This document shows positions 1 through 12,600 of a stretch of 64,000 nt of DNA, one piece after another. Origin of the DNA: Casuarius casuarius (lineage: Eukaryota > Chordata > Aves > Casuariiformes > Casuariidae). The first letter of the stretch is position 1. Every line of letters begins with the position of its first letter. The position numbers and the translations under genes were made by a program. Location: assembly GCA_003342895.1 (NCBI GenBank), contig PTFA01000092.1, forward strand, positions 1,086,717 through 1,150,716, given 5' to 3'. Below the pieces are notes generated by a model. That model searched no databases and was not told the origin of the DNA. It worked only from the letters and a program-made list of their open reading frames with translations.

Positions 1-3000
1 CAAAATGGGGCAGGGAGGGATCGCAATATTGGTGAAGTCCGTCAAGCTGGACGCTCAAAACCATTAGTATCGCTCAGACAATTTAGCATTAACTCTTGAG
101 GGGAAACTTTCCAGCACACTGCGAGCTTTGCCTGGCTGAAGGGTACATGCTGGGGGCTTCATCCCAAATTTGCCTCAGCATCTGCATGCTACCATGGTGC
201 TGGAGGGGAGCCCGGTCGTGAGCCCCAAACAGCGCAGGAGCCGTGCGGGAACCTCCCTGGGGGGTGTCGCTGGGGTGAGCCGGGACTCGCTATAAAACTT
301 GCAACCTCTGCAAGCTGCATTTGTGGGACTATGATTGCTGGGCGGTGCTGTCGTGCCAGCCGCGTGCGTGCAGGGAGGCAGGGCGCTCCCGCGAGGGGTT
401 TTGCACCTTCTGGTGAACGCTGCCTCGACCTCCACAGCGGAGACGAGGCGATTCTGCCGTCCTGAGATAAAAGCTAGCTTGGATGGAAAGCAAGAGGAGA
501 CTCAACCTTAAATCGTATATAAATATAGATCGTATGTATGCAGCACCTGAACGCATCCCGTGTTGCTATTGTCCAGCCAGAGGAAGGGAGTGGAAACGGC
601 CGTCTTGGGTTTGCTGCTTATGTTTCGTTTGATGCTAACGCAGACAAAGTAACTGGCCCAGTCTGGACCCCTAAGGGGGGTGGTGGGGGGAGCCAGGCAT
701 GTGTTCAGTAAACTACTCGCTGAAAGCATCCTTCATTATTAACATGGGTGTATGGTTTAAGAGAAGGTTGCTGTCGACTGCAATCTTTGCATCTTGTTTA
801 TGCTTGCTGGGTAAAATATTAACTAAAGCATCTGAACATAAAGTTCTGGTGTGAAAGAATATCAGCAGGGGAGAGCCATATGGTGCCAGCATGCTAACAA
901 AATACCAAACGTTGGAGATTCCTTTTTGCAGAAGACTGAAAACTCTCATTCCCATACATAATACATGAGTTCACGCCTTTGATTACTCTAAACATTAGCC
1001 CAAGCAGTGCAGGCGTCTCTTTGGAGCTAACACAACTTAGGGCATGCAGTTCTCTTCCCCCTCTTCCTTTACATAAAAGAAATCAATGTCGAGCTGTTAA
1101 GATACAAATATCCAATATGCTGTAAGACAATATGTTTCCAAAACTGCTGCATAAGCTGCCTGTGCTCTAATTAAATATAAACTGCAGTAGGGACTCGGGT
1201 TTCTTCTGTTTCGTTCCTTTGCTCGAAACCATTTGGCAATCAAGGAGCTTTTCTTAGGACAACATCTGCAAGTCAGGCCCCTGCTCCTTTTGTGGAAGTC
1301 GTGGGCACAACTGAACCTTTCTGATCAATGCTGGGAACAAAAGCGGGGAGCTGTAAATGTCTCTTTGAGCAGCAACTCGCAGGCGTATTTACCTGAATGC
1401 TCTCTGTGAGCGAAGGAGCCAGGTGTATTCAACAGAAACAAATTCAAACCCCGCATTAGGAGGATCCCCTGGTGAATATTATTATAAGGTATAAGAGATG
1501 TCCATGGGGGAGCTTTTATATATACAGTATTTAAAAACAAAGGTATTGCTGGCAAAATCCATAGGTGACACTCGGAGCACATTTTTAAACAATCCCTCAA
1601 ACCCAGCAATTTGAGGTTGAATAACTCTGCCTTTTGCTTGTCCCTGGGATCCCCAGGTACAGCTTGTTAAGTCTTGTGCTGGGTATCAAATTACCTGTGT
1701 GTAGAAACACCTCTGTAGCGCACAGAAACCTCCTCCTCAGCTGGCTCTGATCAGCTTGTGCGGCCCTGGACGCTCCCAAACCAGAGTTTGTCACCTTTTT
1801 CCTGCTCCTGGCTCTCTTCAGCCTAGAGATGGGGAGCTTTGGGCCAAAGCCACTGCTTGCATTTAGTCACTTGTTTCAGTGCTCGGGTATCCAAATCCCC
1901 TTGGAAGAACGTCAAGTTCAGCAGCTAAATGTAGACTTGGGTTTTCCTCTTTAGGCACTTGCGCATCTTATTCTGGGTCACTGGCGTAACTCGGGGATGG
2001 TCTGCACTGGTGAGATGCAGACTCACGACAGCCAGAGAGGAGAGACGGACTTGCGCTGGGAGGAAGGGGTGGGGGTGATGCTGGAGCTGCCGCCTTGCCT
2101 TCGAGGGGAGGCGGAGAGCTCGGTCAGCCTCCGCAGCCACTCGCAGCTTCCCCTGCCTCTTGCCTTTGGGAGGCAAAGGGAGAGAATTAAAACAAAAATT
2201 CAGGCATTTGCACACCAGAGCCTGTTTTCAGAGGTGTCTGAGACTGATGCTTCTCTGGGGCCGGGACCATTTCTATGAACATGTCTGAAAATGTGTCCAA
2301 ACTCTAGGAAAGCTCTGGCAATGAGCTTGCTTCATGAGAAACCTCCCAATGTGCTGTTACCTGTCTCTCTTTTGCATGTTACAGGAAATATGTTAATAGA
2401 TTGAGAACTCGGAAAAGAGCAGCAAAAATGTTGGGGATTGGAAGCATTACTGTAAAAAGGAAGAGATATGTTTAGCTAAGCTAAAAGAAGTAATTAATAT
2501 TGTCTAGGCTGTATGGATAAAATGGGGTGATGGAGTGGAAATGAAGTAAAAACCCAAACTTTGGCTGAAAGCCAGGTGAAAGTTTTGGGGAAGGAAAAGA
2601 TCTAGTTTGCAAAGTGGTGCCCAAAGGGGAGCCTGCTTCTGCGCACAGCTGGGATAAACAAAGATGCCAAAATACGTGAATAACACTGCAGGAAACTGTG
2701 AACAAGGCTACAGCCTTTGACATCGCGGGCCCTGTGCGCTGGCCCTCATATTTGCTGCTGTGTCACCAGAGCCTCCCCTTTGCCATTGACCTTCTGGCTT
2801 GAATTTTCATGCGAGTAAGTCCATGACTCCGGGCAAACCCGCCTCTCCCTGGTTGTTCTGCTTAGGCAGCCAAGATGAGGTTATGCCTTGCAAGTCAGAA
2901 AAAAATGCCCTTGAAACACAGTGGCAGTTTAGTGGGGGATTTTGAGAGGAGCTGCCTGGCTTCGGCAGGAGCAACTAGGGCAAAATTCTGGGTGAAGTTA

Positions 3001-6000
3001 GCCTGGGCAAAATTAGCTCAGCTGAAGTGGTTCTGCGGAAACCAGAAAGGAAAAGTTCATGCCTCTGAAACGTGACGGGGCGGCCCCGCTCCTTACAGTC
3101 GGGAGCGAGTCTGGAGTCCCAGGTTCTCATGCTGATGCATCTATTTCTCCTCCATGAATTTGAAGCTTTGCATCTCACAAGCTTCTGGCAAGCAGAGTTA
3201 AAGGTTTGTTTGTTGCCCTCAATATTTTGATGTAATTAGTCAGTGAGCAACTAGCTGCTTTTGCCCAGAGAAATGCTCTCTCCAAGAACATAAGTGACAG
3301 GGGAGGATTAATAGCCTCCTAGAGAGAGCTGCTCTGGTAAAGAGTGCCTGGGAGCTATGTTGTTACTTTAAAAAAAAATGACAGCCTAAACAGTTAACTT
3401 TGCCCGCAGTGTCTTGGAGGAGTGCGGCGAGTTGTCATCTCCTCTCGCACTTCCCCCTAGAAACTTTCGACTTCCTTCTGTCAAGGAGAGACTTTCCGGC
3501 TGGCGGGGAGGCAGGTCGCTGCCGAAATGGCAAAGCAGCTGTGGCAGATCCCTGCCGTCCCCGCGGCGCTCGTGGGCTGGCCCGCCAGCTCTCCCACTCC
3601 AAACAGGGCATATTTCTGAGGATAATGAGAAGATCTTGTCATGAGCAGAAGGGCTGGGAAAAGGGGCTTGCATGAGATATGGACTTTCAAGGTACGGGCT
3701 ACGAGCTGATCTGCACCCGCTGGAGGGGCTCGGGAGATGGGTTTGCACAAACCTCCTGTGGCTTTTGTGCATTTTCTGACCTCGTTGAGGAGAAGATGGG
3801 ATCAGACAGGTCTCGGCATGGTCCTTCCTGGGAAGGTCGTGGGGCAATGCTGAAGTGCCCTCCGGAGGCATTGGGGGACAGAAGATCGGTCTGGCTCACC
3901 AGACCAGACAGGGCCCTACCAGGGACTTGCATTTTTCCTGTTTTTCTTCCCAATCCCTTGAACATGGTGGGTGCTGCTTACCCAGGCCTCAGGTTTTCCC
4001 ACTCCAGGCCAGGCTGGAGAGGGGCATCAGGGCAAAATCAATGCTGGGGCTGAAGGCTGAGCCTGTGTGAGTGGCTCTGGATGCGGCCATCGTGATCGCA
4101 GCGCCTGGGGCCGGGATGAAGACTGGAAGCTGTGCTGGGGGTGCTGCCACTGGCAGGGCACGGGGCTATCGCCGTTGTCCCCCCTCCTGTAGCGTGTTAT
4201 CCTGCTTCGTGCTTAGCAGCAAGCGTCGGCTCCCATACAGCCTAATAGGGAAGACAGAAAGGTATTAGTCGCCTCTATTCAATTTCAATTATACGGGGTC
4301 TGCAGGAGCGCTCGAACAGCGCCAGCAGGGCTATAAAGTTAACATATCTGATGATTCTCCATGTTTCTGAGTAAGCGGCACACAGCAGAAGCGCCATTCG
4401 CTGTGCGATGATCCTGGCGGGCCGCGACGTTGCGGCTGGCAGATCGGCGCGTCGCTTTGGAGGCGACCTTTCTAATAGAGGTATTCGAATGCTGTCCGCT
4501 CCCACAGCCGTAAACGCGGTCAGCTTAATAGACTCATTTCATGTCAGGCGGCGCGGCGCCCCGTGAGCGCCCGTGGCCGAGCCGCCGCTCCCGCGCTCCC
4601 CGGGAAGGCTGGTGGAGAAAGGGGCTTCGTCCCAGGCGGGTGCCCGTGAGCCCGAGCTGCGCGCCGGCGGAGGTCCAGCACCGCGCGGGGGGCTGCCGTC
4701 GGGAGACGTTGCCCCTCTCCAAGGCTGAGCGCCACTGGGCACTGAGCAGTGCTGCGCATTACCCCAAGGGACTTCTTATTCCACGATGATCTCACTCCTT
4801 TTATGCCTTATTGCTTCTGTCTATTTGCCTCCCTATGACACACGCTTATGTGTCAAGTTTTCACTTCTCATATGACAGAAGAGAGGAAAAGCTTAATATC
4901 ATAAAGACAAGCTGGCAGTTGGGAAGTAGCCCACTTAGTCATCGAACTTTGCGTCAGCGGTGCTAACAGCCTGTTCCCCGGCTCGTCGGCCGCCTTAAAG
5001 GCAACCTCTCCTCTTCACCTGCTGTGGTGTCTCATGCATCGGAAACCCCTGGTGCAGAAAACCACCCGCTTGAGCAAACGCCATTTGTGGCACCAACCTG
5101 GTGCTGCCTAGGAGATTTACCCAGGTCTTTGGACCAAAAGGTTCAGCCGCTCTGCGTCGCTTGGATGCCTGTGCCTCGTCTTGGGGCATGAGCGATGGGC
5201 CAAATTCAGGCAGCAGCAGCAAAGGGATTTTTTTGCAGCTTTGTGTTCTTGCTCAGAAACCAATGGGCCAAGAGTAAGGTCCTGAAGCAGATTCAGGTTC
5301 ACTTGGGCTGTGACAGTCAGAATTGGGGCATCTCTAGTGCTTTGAAGGCCAGGAGAAACTTAGCAGTTGTTCTCAGCTAAAACAATAGCACAGAAAGATG
5401 GGAGAGGAAGGATCAGTCCATACCTAGCCTATTCCTTCCACTCTTTTTCTGCAGATTGAGGAAACGTGTATTTGCCACTTGGAGAAAGGTACTTGGCTAA
5501 TGACCCCTTGCCCTGTCCCAGGAGACCTGGCTTTTCTCACTTGCTATTTCTAGATGCGGAGAACCTCATTTATCACCTTTGCTTTGTATGTTTGGCTTTC
5601 CCTTAGCATGTATCCTTGCGTCCCCATTCACAAGCGCGACGCTTAGGCTCTTTCTTCCTCTTCTCCCTTGATTTCCATATTGATGATGGAATGGCTTGGG
5701 CATGTGGTGTCAAATACCAGCGCTGGGTCCATGTGTCTGACTCGAGCTGCCCGATGTCTGTCCATGCTGGGAGTCACTCCCGGTGTTGGAACAGACCATT
5801 TAAAAATGCCGTGCGAAACGGGAAACACCATGTGGGTTGAACCGAGAGCTGATGCCTCCTTTCAGCCCCTTGGCGTGCTGCTCCTGCCAGGGCAGGCTCA
5901 CCCTGTGGCTTGCGAGCCACATGTCCCGACACGAGCACCCGTCCCCCAGCCGGGTGGAGGTGCAAGCCATGGGATGGCTGCCGCGTGGGAGCCTCGCTGC

Positions 6001-6879
6001 CGCCTTGGGATCACAGCCGTGCCGGGCGGGAGGAGGTGTAGGTTGCACCAGCCTTGATCTCCCGGGGGTTCACCTTCCTCAACGGCTGGGAGAGAACAAA
6101 GCTGGACTGGGGGGGGTCTTGGAGCTGAAATTGTCCTCTCTGGCTTTGCCCTGCTGAATGCATCTTCTCTTTCTGGCTGCTTCCTCGTCCCCTCCTTCCC
6201 CACCCCTTCCTCCACCATTCTTGCTGCTCATCTGTCTTTAGCCCCAGAAGTCCTAACACGGCACCAGGCCCCCCCGGCACAGCACAGGCACGTGGCATGC
6301 ACACGTGAGGTCTTCTCACGTCTTCAGAGACCACCTCAGGTGAGAAGGACGTCCTTGTTGGACACCGGCCACGGTGGGTCGGTGCTGTGGGACTTGCTGC
6401 TGTGACCCCCTTCTGCTGGCGTTGCTCATCCCATGCAACCTCCCTGTGACAGGAAGGTCATTTTCCACCAGGTCTGCAGTGCAGTTCAGGTCATTTTGGG
6501 TCCCTTTGAGATGCCTCAGTTTCCCCAACTATAAAGCACTTACAAACCTGCCGCTGAGAGGTGCAGCAAAAACCCAGGGCCAGGTCCACATCAAAAACTG
6601 CTTCCTAAGGGCTTATGTACGTCAGCTGCACATGCAGAAAACGTAACTTTACCCTGAGCCATTGGATCGCTCTTCCTGGCAGCAACGCCTCTTGGATTTG
6701 CTTCCTTCCCGCTTGCCTAAGACACGCTTACCCGAAATTGTCTCTAAAAATCTATCTGCAATGAATTCTCCTGCTGGTGTTTCGACACATTGGCTCCACA
6801 GAGGCTTTCGATTTGGTATGAAAAGTAATTATTACCGGGGTGCAGTTTAGCAGTTGTTTTTTACAGTGCTGGTAAGGTT
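1..6879. other. Upstream non-coding stretch; nothing firm
   Basis: No ORF here looks like a known protein. The open frames are short, overlapping and found equally on both strands. A CpG-dense segment at about 4390-4720 stands out against its surroundings and contains several CGCG-type clusters. It could be part of a CpG island, but no TATA box, start or exon could be tied to it. Confidence 0.4.
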
Positions 6880-6929
6880 AAAAGAAATAATAATAATAAT
6901 ATAAAAAAGACGCAGCCGGAGTAACTGCT

Positions 6930-7140
6930 TGCAACATGCTATTTGCATTTTTAAGGAAATACTTCTTTGAGACAGCTTGGGTGAAAGGTCGGCATTTGCA
7001 TATAAATGGAAAAGAAAGTGTGTGATGCTGGAAGTTACATCTATATTATTTTCTCAGCAGTGAGCTGCTGTTGCGGAGATTAAGGGACGCGGTTTGCATT
7101 TGGCTTTTATTGAATAGAGAAGGTACCAGGAAAGTCAAAT
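6930..7140. promoter_or_regulatory. Candidate POU-type regulatory block
   Basis: There are two exact ATTTGCAT octamers, at 6941-6948 and 6994-7001. The second is followed by ATAAATGG. A further TTTGCATTTGG lies near 7093-7103. The block is AT-rich compared with its flanks. POU (Oct/Brn) factors bind this octamer in neural enhancers, and MYT1 is a neural gene. Regulatory function is inferred from motif spacing only. Confidence 0.35.
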
Positions 7141-9480
7141 TAGAACAAAATAATGAAGGAAATGTGCAAGAATAAAGAAGCAACATCCTGTTCCTTGCTT
7201 CTTGGAGATGCTCTTCTGCACGCCTGTCGTGCTATGCGCCTGTTCCCCCGCACGCGAGGCACAAACACACCCGCTTCGCTGAGCAGGGCTCCCTCCGCGC
7301 ACAAAAGGACGCTGGAGACAAAGCCGGCCGCGGGAAGGGGCTGTGCAGCGGGTGAGCCTGGCAGCAGAGGGAGGCTGGCGGTCGCTGTTTGGAAGCAAAA
7401 AGCCAGTGCTTGTTTGATGTTGTTCAGGCTGATATGTTTGGAGAGGAATTTATCTCCGGGCTCGTAGGAAGTTCCTGCTGTTGCAGTAGGAAGAAAGATG
7501 CTCGGACAACTCGTGGTGGTTCCCAGAGTAAAAGCAGCAGGCAGAGATGCCCGCGGCTTGGGCCTAGCCCGTCTCTCGGATGGGGTCATCATCAGCTCAC
7601 AGCTCCTGCAGCCTCCCTGCTATTGCCCTACGAACCCCAAGGGATCAGTGCGTAGCGTTCCCATCCCTTCGATTCACTTCTCCGTGGCACTGTTTACTTG
7701 GCCCTGTCTTCTGACACCAGCAAAGGTATCTGGGCTTTCCTGGGAAGCTTCTCTAAGCAGAGGCAGAGAAACGCAGGCTATTTCAGCAATAGCAGTTGAA
7801 CGCAGCCCCATCTGTAGCCTCAGAGCCTGGCTCGAGCGCTGCATGAGTGGGAGCAGCCTTGGAGGCCGGGCTGGCACTGTTCGCTCCGCCTGAGAGCTCT
7901 CGTGCTCCGGTGGGGAACCCCGCTGCTTCCCTCTTCCCCGTTCTCGGGGCTGCACTCTCCGTGTGCAGAGCGGCTCTGCGCTTTGACAGCCACAACCCGA
8001 GGAGCCGGGGGAAGGTGGGAGGCTGAATCGCATTCACGCTTTATTCTTTCCGATGGGGTTAAGAAACAATACAGAAAACCAGCAGTGCTACTGTGTGCGT
8101 GCAGCTCTTCTCCTTTCTCGAAGAATACACAAGTGATAAAACCACCAGAGTGGAAGGTGAAAAGTGCTTTATTTTAAGTCTTCTGCAGCATTTTTTCATG
8201 TGCTCCTGTCACTCTGCAGAAGAAAAAAGGCTTTATTAAAAGGTGTTATTAACTGGCCGTGAACACCAGAGCGTGAACGCTGCTGTTAATGAGCAGCGGC
8301 TGCAGCCTCGCGTGCTCGTTGGCGCACAGGTGCGCTCAGGGCTTCGGCTCCTGGTGAGCCGGATCGGATACGGATATGGAAACGGAACAAAATCCTGGTC
8401 TTGCCCTAAAGCACTTCGCAGCTCGGCGTAAGAGCTACTGGGCAGAGAGGGAGAAGGGGGAGCTGGAGGTGGGCAGGCACAGCTGGAGATGCTCCACGTC
8501 TGCCCTCAGCCACCTCTTCCACCTGGAGGTTTAACTTTGGATACAAGTAATTTTGGCTCACGGGGATGTGCGAGGGTGTGAAGTGTGGAGGCAGCAACCT
8601 TCTCCCACAACCCAGCAGAGCTGAGATGGCACCTGAGGCAACGGGGATGGGCCCAGAGGCCTGCCTGAGCCCCTGCTTTGCTGCTGAGCACCTACAGAAA
8701 GCGTATCCGAATGGAGGGCAGAGACGGAGAAACGGTGGCATTGGGCTAGCAACGCCCTGTCCTTTCCCTTTCCCTGCGTTCCCTTCCCTCTCCTCCGTCC
8801 TGCCGGTGCCTGCAGAGCGGGGCTGCGATATACTCGGCCGCTGGCAGTAAACACCTCGGAGCCGTGCTCACGACGGGCTGCTTGCTTCGCTGGTCGGCAA
8901 CACGGGCTTTGCCAGATGCATCCACTCAATAGTGAAAGCACTGAAGAGACCTGACCCTCCCGAAATCACAAACCTCCCTTTCCTTTGGGTAAGGGGAAAA
9001 TAAAAGATCAGAGTGTGCAGCACGGGTTTCATGGGCTTCGATGTCGCAGTGCATGAGCTGGTGGTTTGGTAGCACAGTGGGTTAAGCCAATACTGTGTCT
9101 TCCCTGGGGCAGGGGGATCAGAAATGCAGCTCACAAGTGTGATGAGCTGTTGGGTCTTGCCTGAACAGCCGTGGAGCCCGGCACAGAGCCTGTGCCTGCT
9201 CTGCTGCTGATGCTTGGTGTGGATGTAGCCGCGGGACGGGTTTGCTGGGGCTTGGCCCGGGCTCTGCAGAATGGGAATGGTCTGTGGCTCCCACATCTCG
9301 TTCTTTCACAGAGATTATAAACTCTGGGGCTTGTCTAGGTAAGGTTTCTGTATGAGAGCACGAAAGCTCAACGTCTCCTCAGCAAGCAGTGAAGCTCCTT
9401 TCCAAATCCACTAAGAAAAAGTATCTTTAGATGAACAAATAAAAAACAAAGACTTACCAGCAAGCCAGCTAGACCTGCTG
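7141..9480. other. Upstream non-coding stretch; nothing recognised
   Basis: This is mixed GC-rich sequence with overlapping short ORFs on both strands. None has a recognisable motif. No tRNA, repeat family or splice-like exon was found. Confidence 0.35.
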
Positions 9481-9660
9481 CGTTTCCCATCCATACATCC
9501 CATTCTAATTGATTATTAAATCATATTTGCTGATAAGTATGAGATGTAATATCTATTACACAGCTGTTAAACCTCAATTAATATGTTTTAATGATCAGTC
9601 GTTTACTGTGCAATATACAATTAACATCCGGTATTAAATCTTAAATTAAATGCATGTTTG
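9481..9660. promoter_or_regulatory. AT-rich block with TAAT cores
   Basis: This is a 180-base AT-rich island inside GC-richer sequence. It has repeated TAAT/ATTA cores (CTAATTGATTATTAAAT, TCAATTAATA, TTTAATGATCA, CAATTAACA) and a CAGCTG E-box. The density of homeodomain-type cores resembles conserved developmental enhancers. No comparison with other genomes was possible. Confidence 0.3.
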
Positions 9661-12600
9661 GGAAGCTGAATTTGAACATAGCCATGCCGCAGTAAACAGC
9701 GGTAATTGCGTTGAATATGCGGTATTGCTGTGCCCTGAGAGCGAGTTAAACCAGCATTCGTGGTATCAGACAAGAGTGGAGAAGAATTACTCAGGTAGCC
9801 TGGATCTGCCTTTTCAGGGTATTTTGATCCTTATGGAGGTTTTAATTCATCTCCCTTGAAAAAGCATCCTGACGCATAGCTGCCACACTCCCACGTGCTC
9901 GAAGGCTAAAGCGGTGCATACTCGCGCAGCGTATCAGTTCAAGGAAATCCGTGTTCTCTGCGTGGAAGGATTAAGCAGGAGCACGGGGCAATTAGTTGCA
10001 TTTCAGGCTGGATTTCGTTGCGCTAAGTCCTGGTGGCTGTATAACGGGGTTCAGCGGTGCAGCTGGGGTCCGAGGGACCGAAGCCTTAAATCAAAGATGA
10101 AAGACTCGTTAATATTGCCTGCAGGAAGAAAAAGCCCTCGCTGCACCGTGGGTTTGCAGCCACACGGGAAAACAAATTCTGGCCATCGGTGTTCTGCAGG
10201 TAGCGGCTGGCTGGACGCGTGGAGAAACTTTCCGCTGGCCGCGAAGGGCAGCCGGCAGAGTGTCTGGTGCTTTTCTTTGTAGCAAGCCTCTTAATCAGCG
10301 TTTTATGCTTCTTCTCTTAGAAATATTGGGAAGGGGAATTAGTAACTTGAGGGTTTCCAAGGCGGGGGGAAAAAAGCAGCCCTGCACCAGTTTGTTTGCT
10401 ACTGTAGAGCTACTACTGAGAACTTTTTGCCATTATAGCGCGTGCTGCCTGGGTGCAAGCACAGGCTGCACGTGTGCATAGAGGCTGCAAAGGCAGGAAG
10501 GTGTCGGGCTGCCTACCCTGAGGGACGCTGGAGCTATTCCACCCCATGTCCCCGCGCCTTGTGCACAAAGTTGCAGGGAAGTCTGCAGAGACATCCAAGT
10601 ACCGATTAAGTAAAAAAACTCCCTTTTCTTTCCAGTCCTGGTGAAAGAGCCAGAATCTTTTAGAGGCTGGCTGAGGCCGTGCATTTCCCTCCCATGAAGG
10701 ACCATGCAGGCTGCAGCTTCGGTGCAAGGGTTTGGCCTTCCCTTGGCTTGGATTGCAGAGACACTCCTGTGCCTCGAGCGGGCGCCGGGTGCAGAGAGCA
10801 GTACAGCCGAAACACTGTGTCGGGCATCATGCGTACAGGTTATCTAGCAGCTGGCCAGGCTTTTGCAGCTCAGGGAAGACAGATGCAAGCAATGGCCGTA
10901 GATAGGTAGGAGGCACCTCTTCATGTCCCCCGCTGCCCATGCTTGCATCGCTGTTTCATGTGCATGAGTAAGAGCGGGCTCTGTGTCACCTCCTAAAGCA
11001 CAAAGCTGAGACCCATCATTTCCTAGGCTTCCCTCCCAGGGAATTTTTGGATTCATTTGAAAGACGGGGTCCCAAATCCACCTTCCAGGCACTGGCTCTG
11101 CCCCGGTAATTGCTCTAAGAACCGAGCTGGTGCTCCAGCAGGGAAGCGGAGCAGCTCAGCCCGAGGACCCAGCGTGTTCTCAGCGTGACGCTGCCTTGTT
11201 CGCACAGGGCTTACCTTCGCTGTGAAAAATGGGCCTGAACAGACGAAGAAAAATCTTACCTTCTTCTTTTCTCTTTTCTTGCACTTCGGGGAGCAAATGA
11301 AGATTGATGTGTTTTTCTTCCGATCTTTCAGTTTGAATATGCAGTGATGCATCTTATGAGAAAATGAAGCCTTTTCCCCATCTTTTCTCCAAGGACTTTA
11401 TTTTACCCTGTGCCTCTGCTATAGCAAATTTTACCTCTGTATAGATTTGCCAGACACGGTGGTTTTGCTTTTGGAGGCAGCTGGCAGCACGCAAGCTGGG
11501 CTTTTCCCGACACCGCTGCTGTGGCCAGTGCAGTGAGGACACCCTCCTCCCAGAGCTTTGGGCGCTGTTTTTTTCTTTCTTTCTTTTTTTTTTTTTCCTT
11601 CACCTCCTTCACTTCAAAGTTTCATATGAGGTTTTGGGGAGTTCTTTTTTGAGGAGCTTTTTGCCATTGTTTGGAGGGTTTTAGGGTTTTTTCCTGGCAA
11701 ATGAATGCTTTTTTTCTCCTTGAAAATAGAAAGCAAAGCCCACATGAGTCTGCAGGGTGTCTTTGGTACTTGATTAACAGTCCAAATCGCATGTGGCTTC
11801 TCTCCAAAGTTTCCTGACCTTCTTGCTTGGAGTTGATAACGATGACCCCAAAATTTTGCAGAACTTGCTTTTCCATGCCAGGATTTTGCACAACACAAAA
11901 TGCCCATCGGGGCCTGGTTCCCATGGATGAAAACGTGGGTTTTAGGCAATATCCTGTGTCTCCTCCCGGGTGGTCTAGGTAGAGGTTAGAAGTGTCCTTC
12001 ACAGCTCCCAGGTGAGCTGTGCTTCTGCTGAAGCCGGGGTCCGAGGCAAGGTGGCAGGGGCACGGCTAGAGCGTGCAAGCCGATCCTCCCTGGGGAGCAG
12101 ATGCATTTCAGCAGCATGGAGTAAAGGAAACCTGATGCAGGTATTGACAGCGCTGTCTCAGCTGCCCGGACCAGGCTGGGCAGAGGAAGGGATGGGCGAG
12201 GAGCCAGCGTGTGCCTCCAGCCTGGCTCCGTCACGCCAACGCAGCCCCGTCCCCGCCTTGGGCACGGCATGGCCGGAGATGCGAGGAGGTGGGGATGGGG
12301 CTCCCGCAGCGCTTAATGGGGGCCACGCTGGCACCTCACAGCCGGATTTACCCCATCAGCTTCCAGAGGTCACTCGTAGCTTACGACTTAGACACGTGAG
12401 CGAAACAAGCCCAAAGAGGATAAGTGCGTGTATTCAGCTATTTTTTCCTCCTCAGCGTTGAATCTCATGACCTCTCAATCTTTCAAAAACCTTCCAAGCT
12501 AACTTTAGGATCTGCAGTTATTTTGCATCCGCAAACCATCGTTTCTGTAATTTAAGCCCACTCCTTCCTCCACCCCCTACTGCTTCCCACAGAAGATGCT

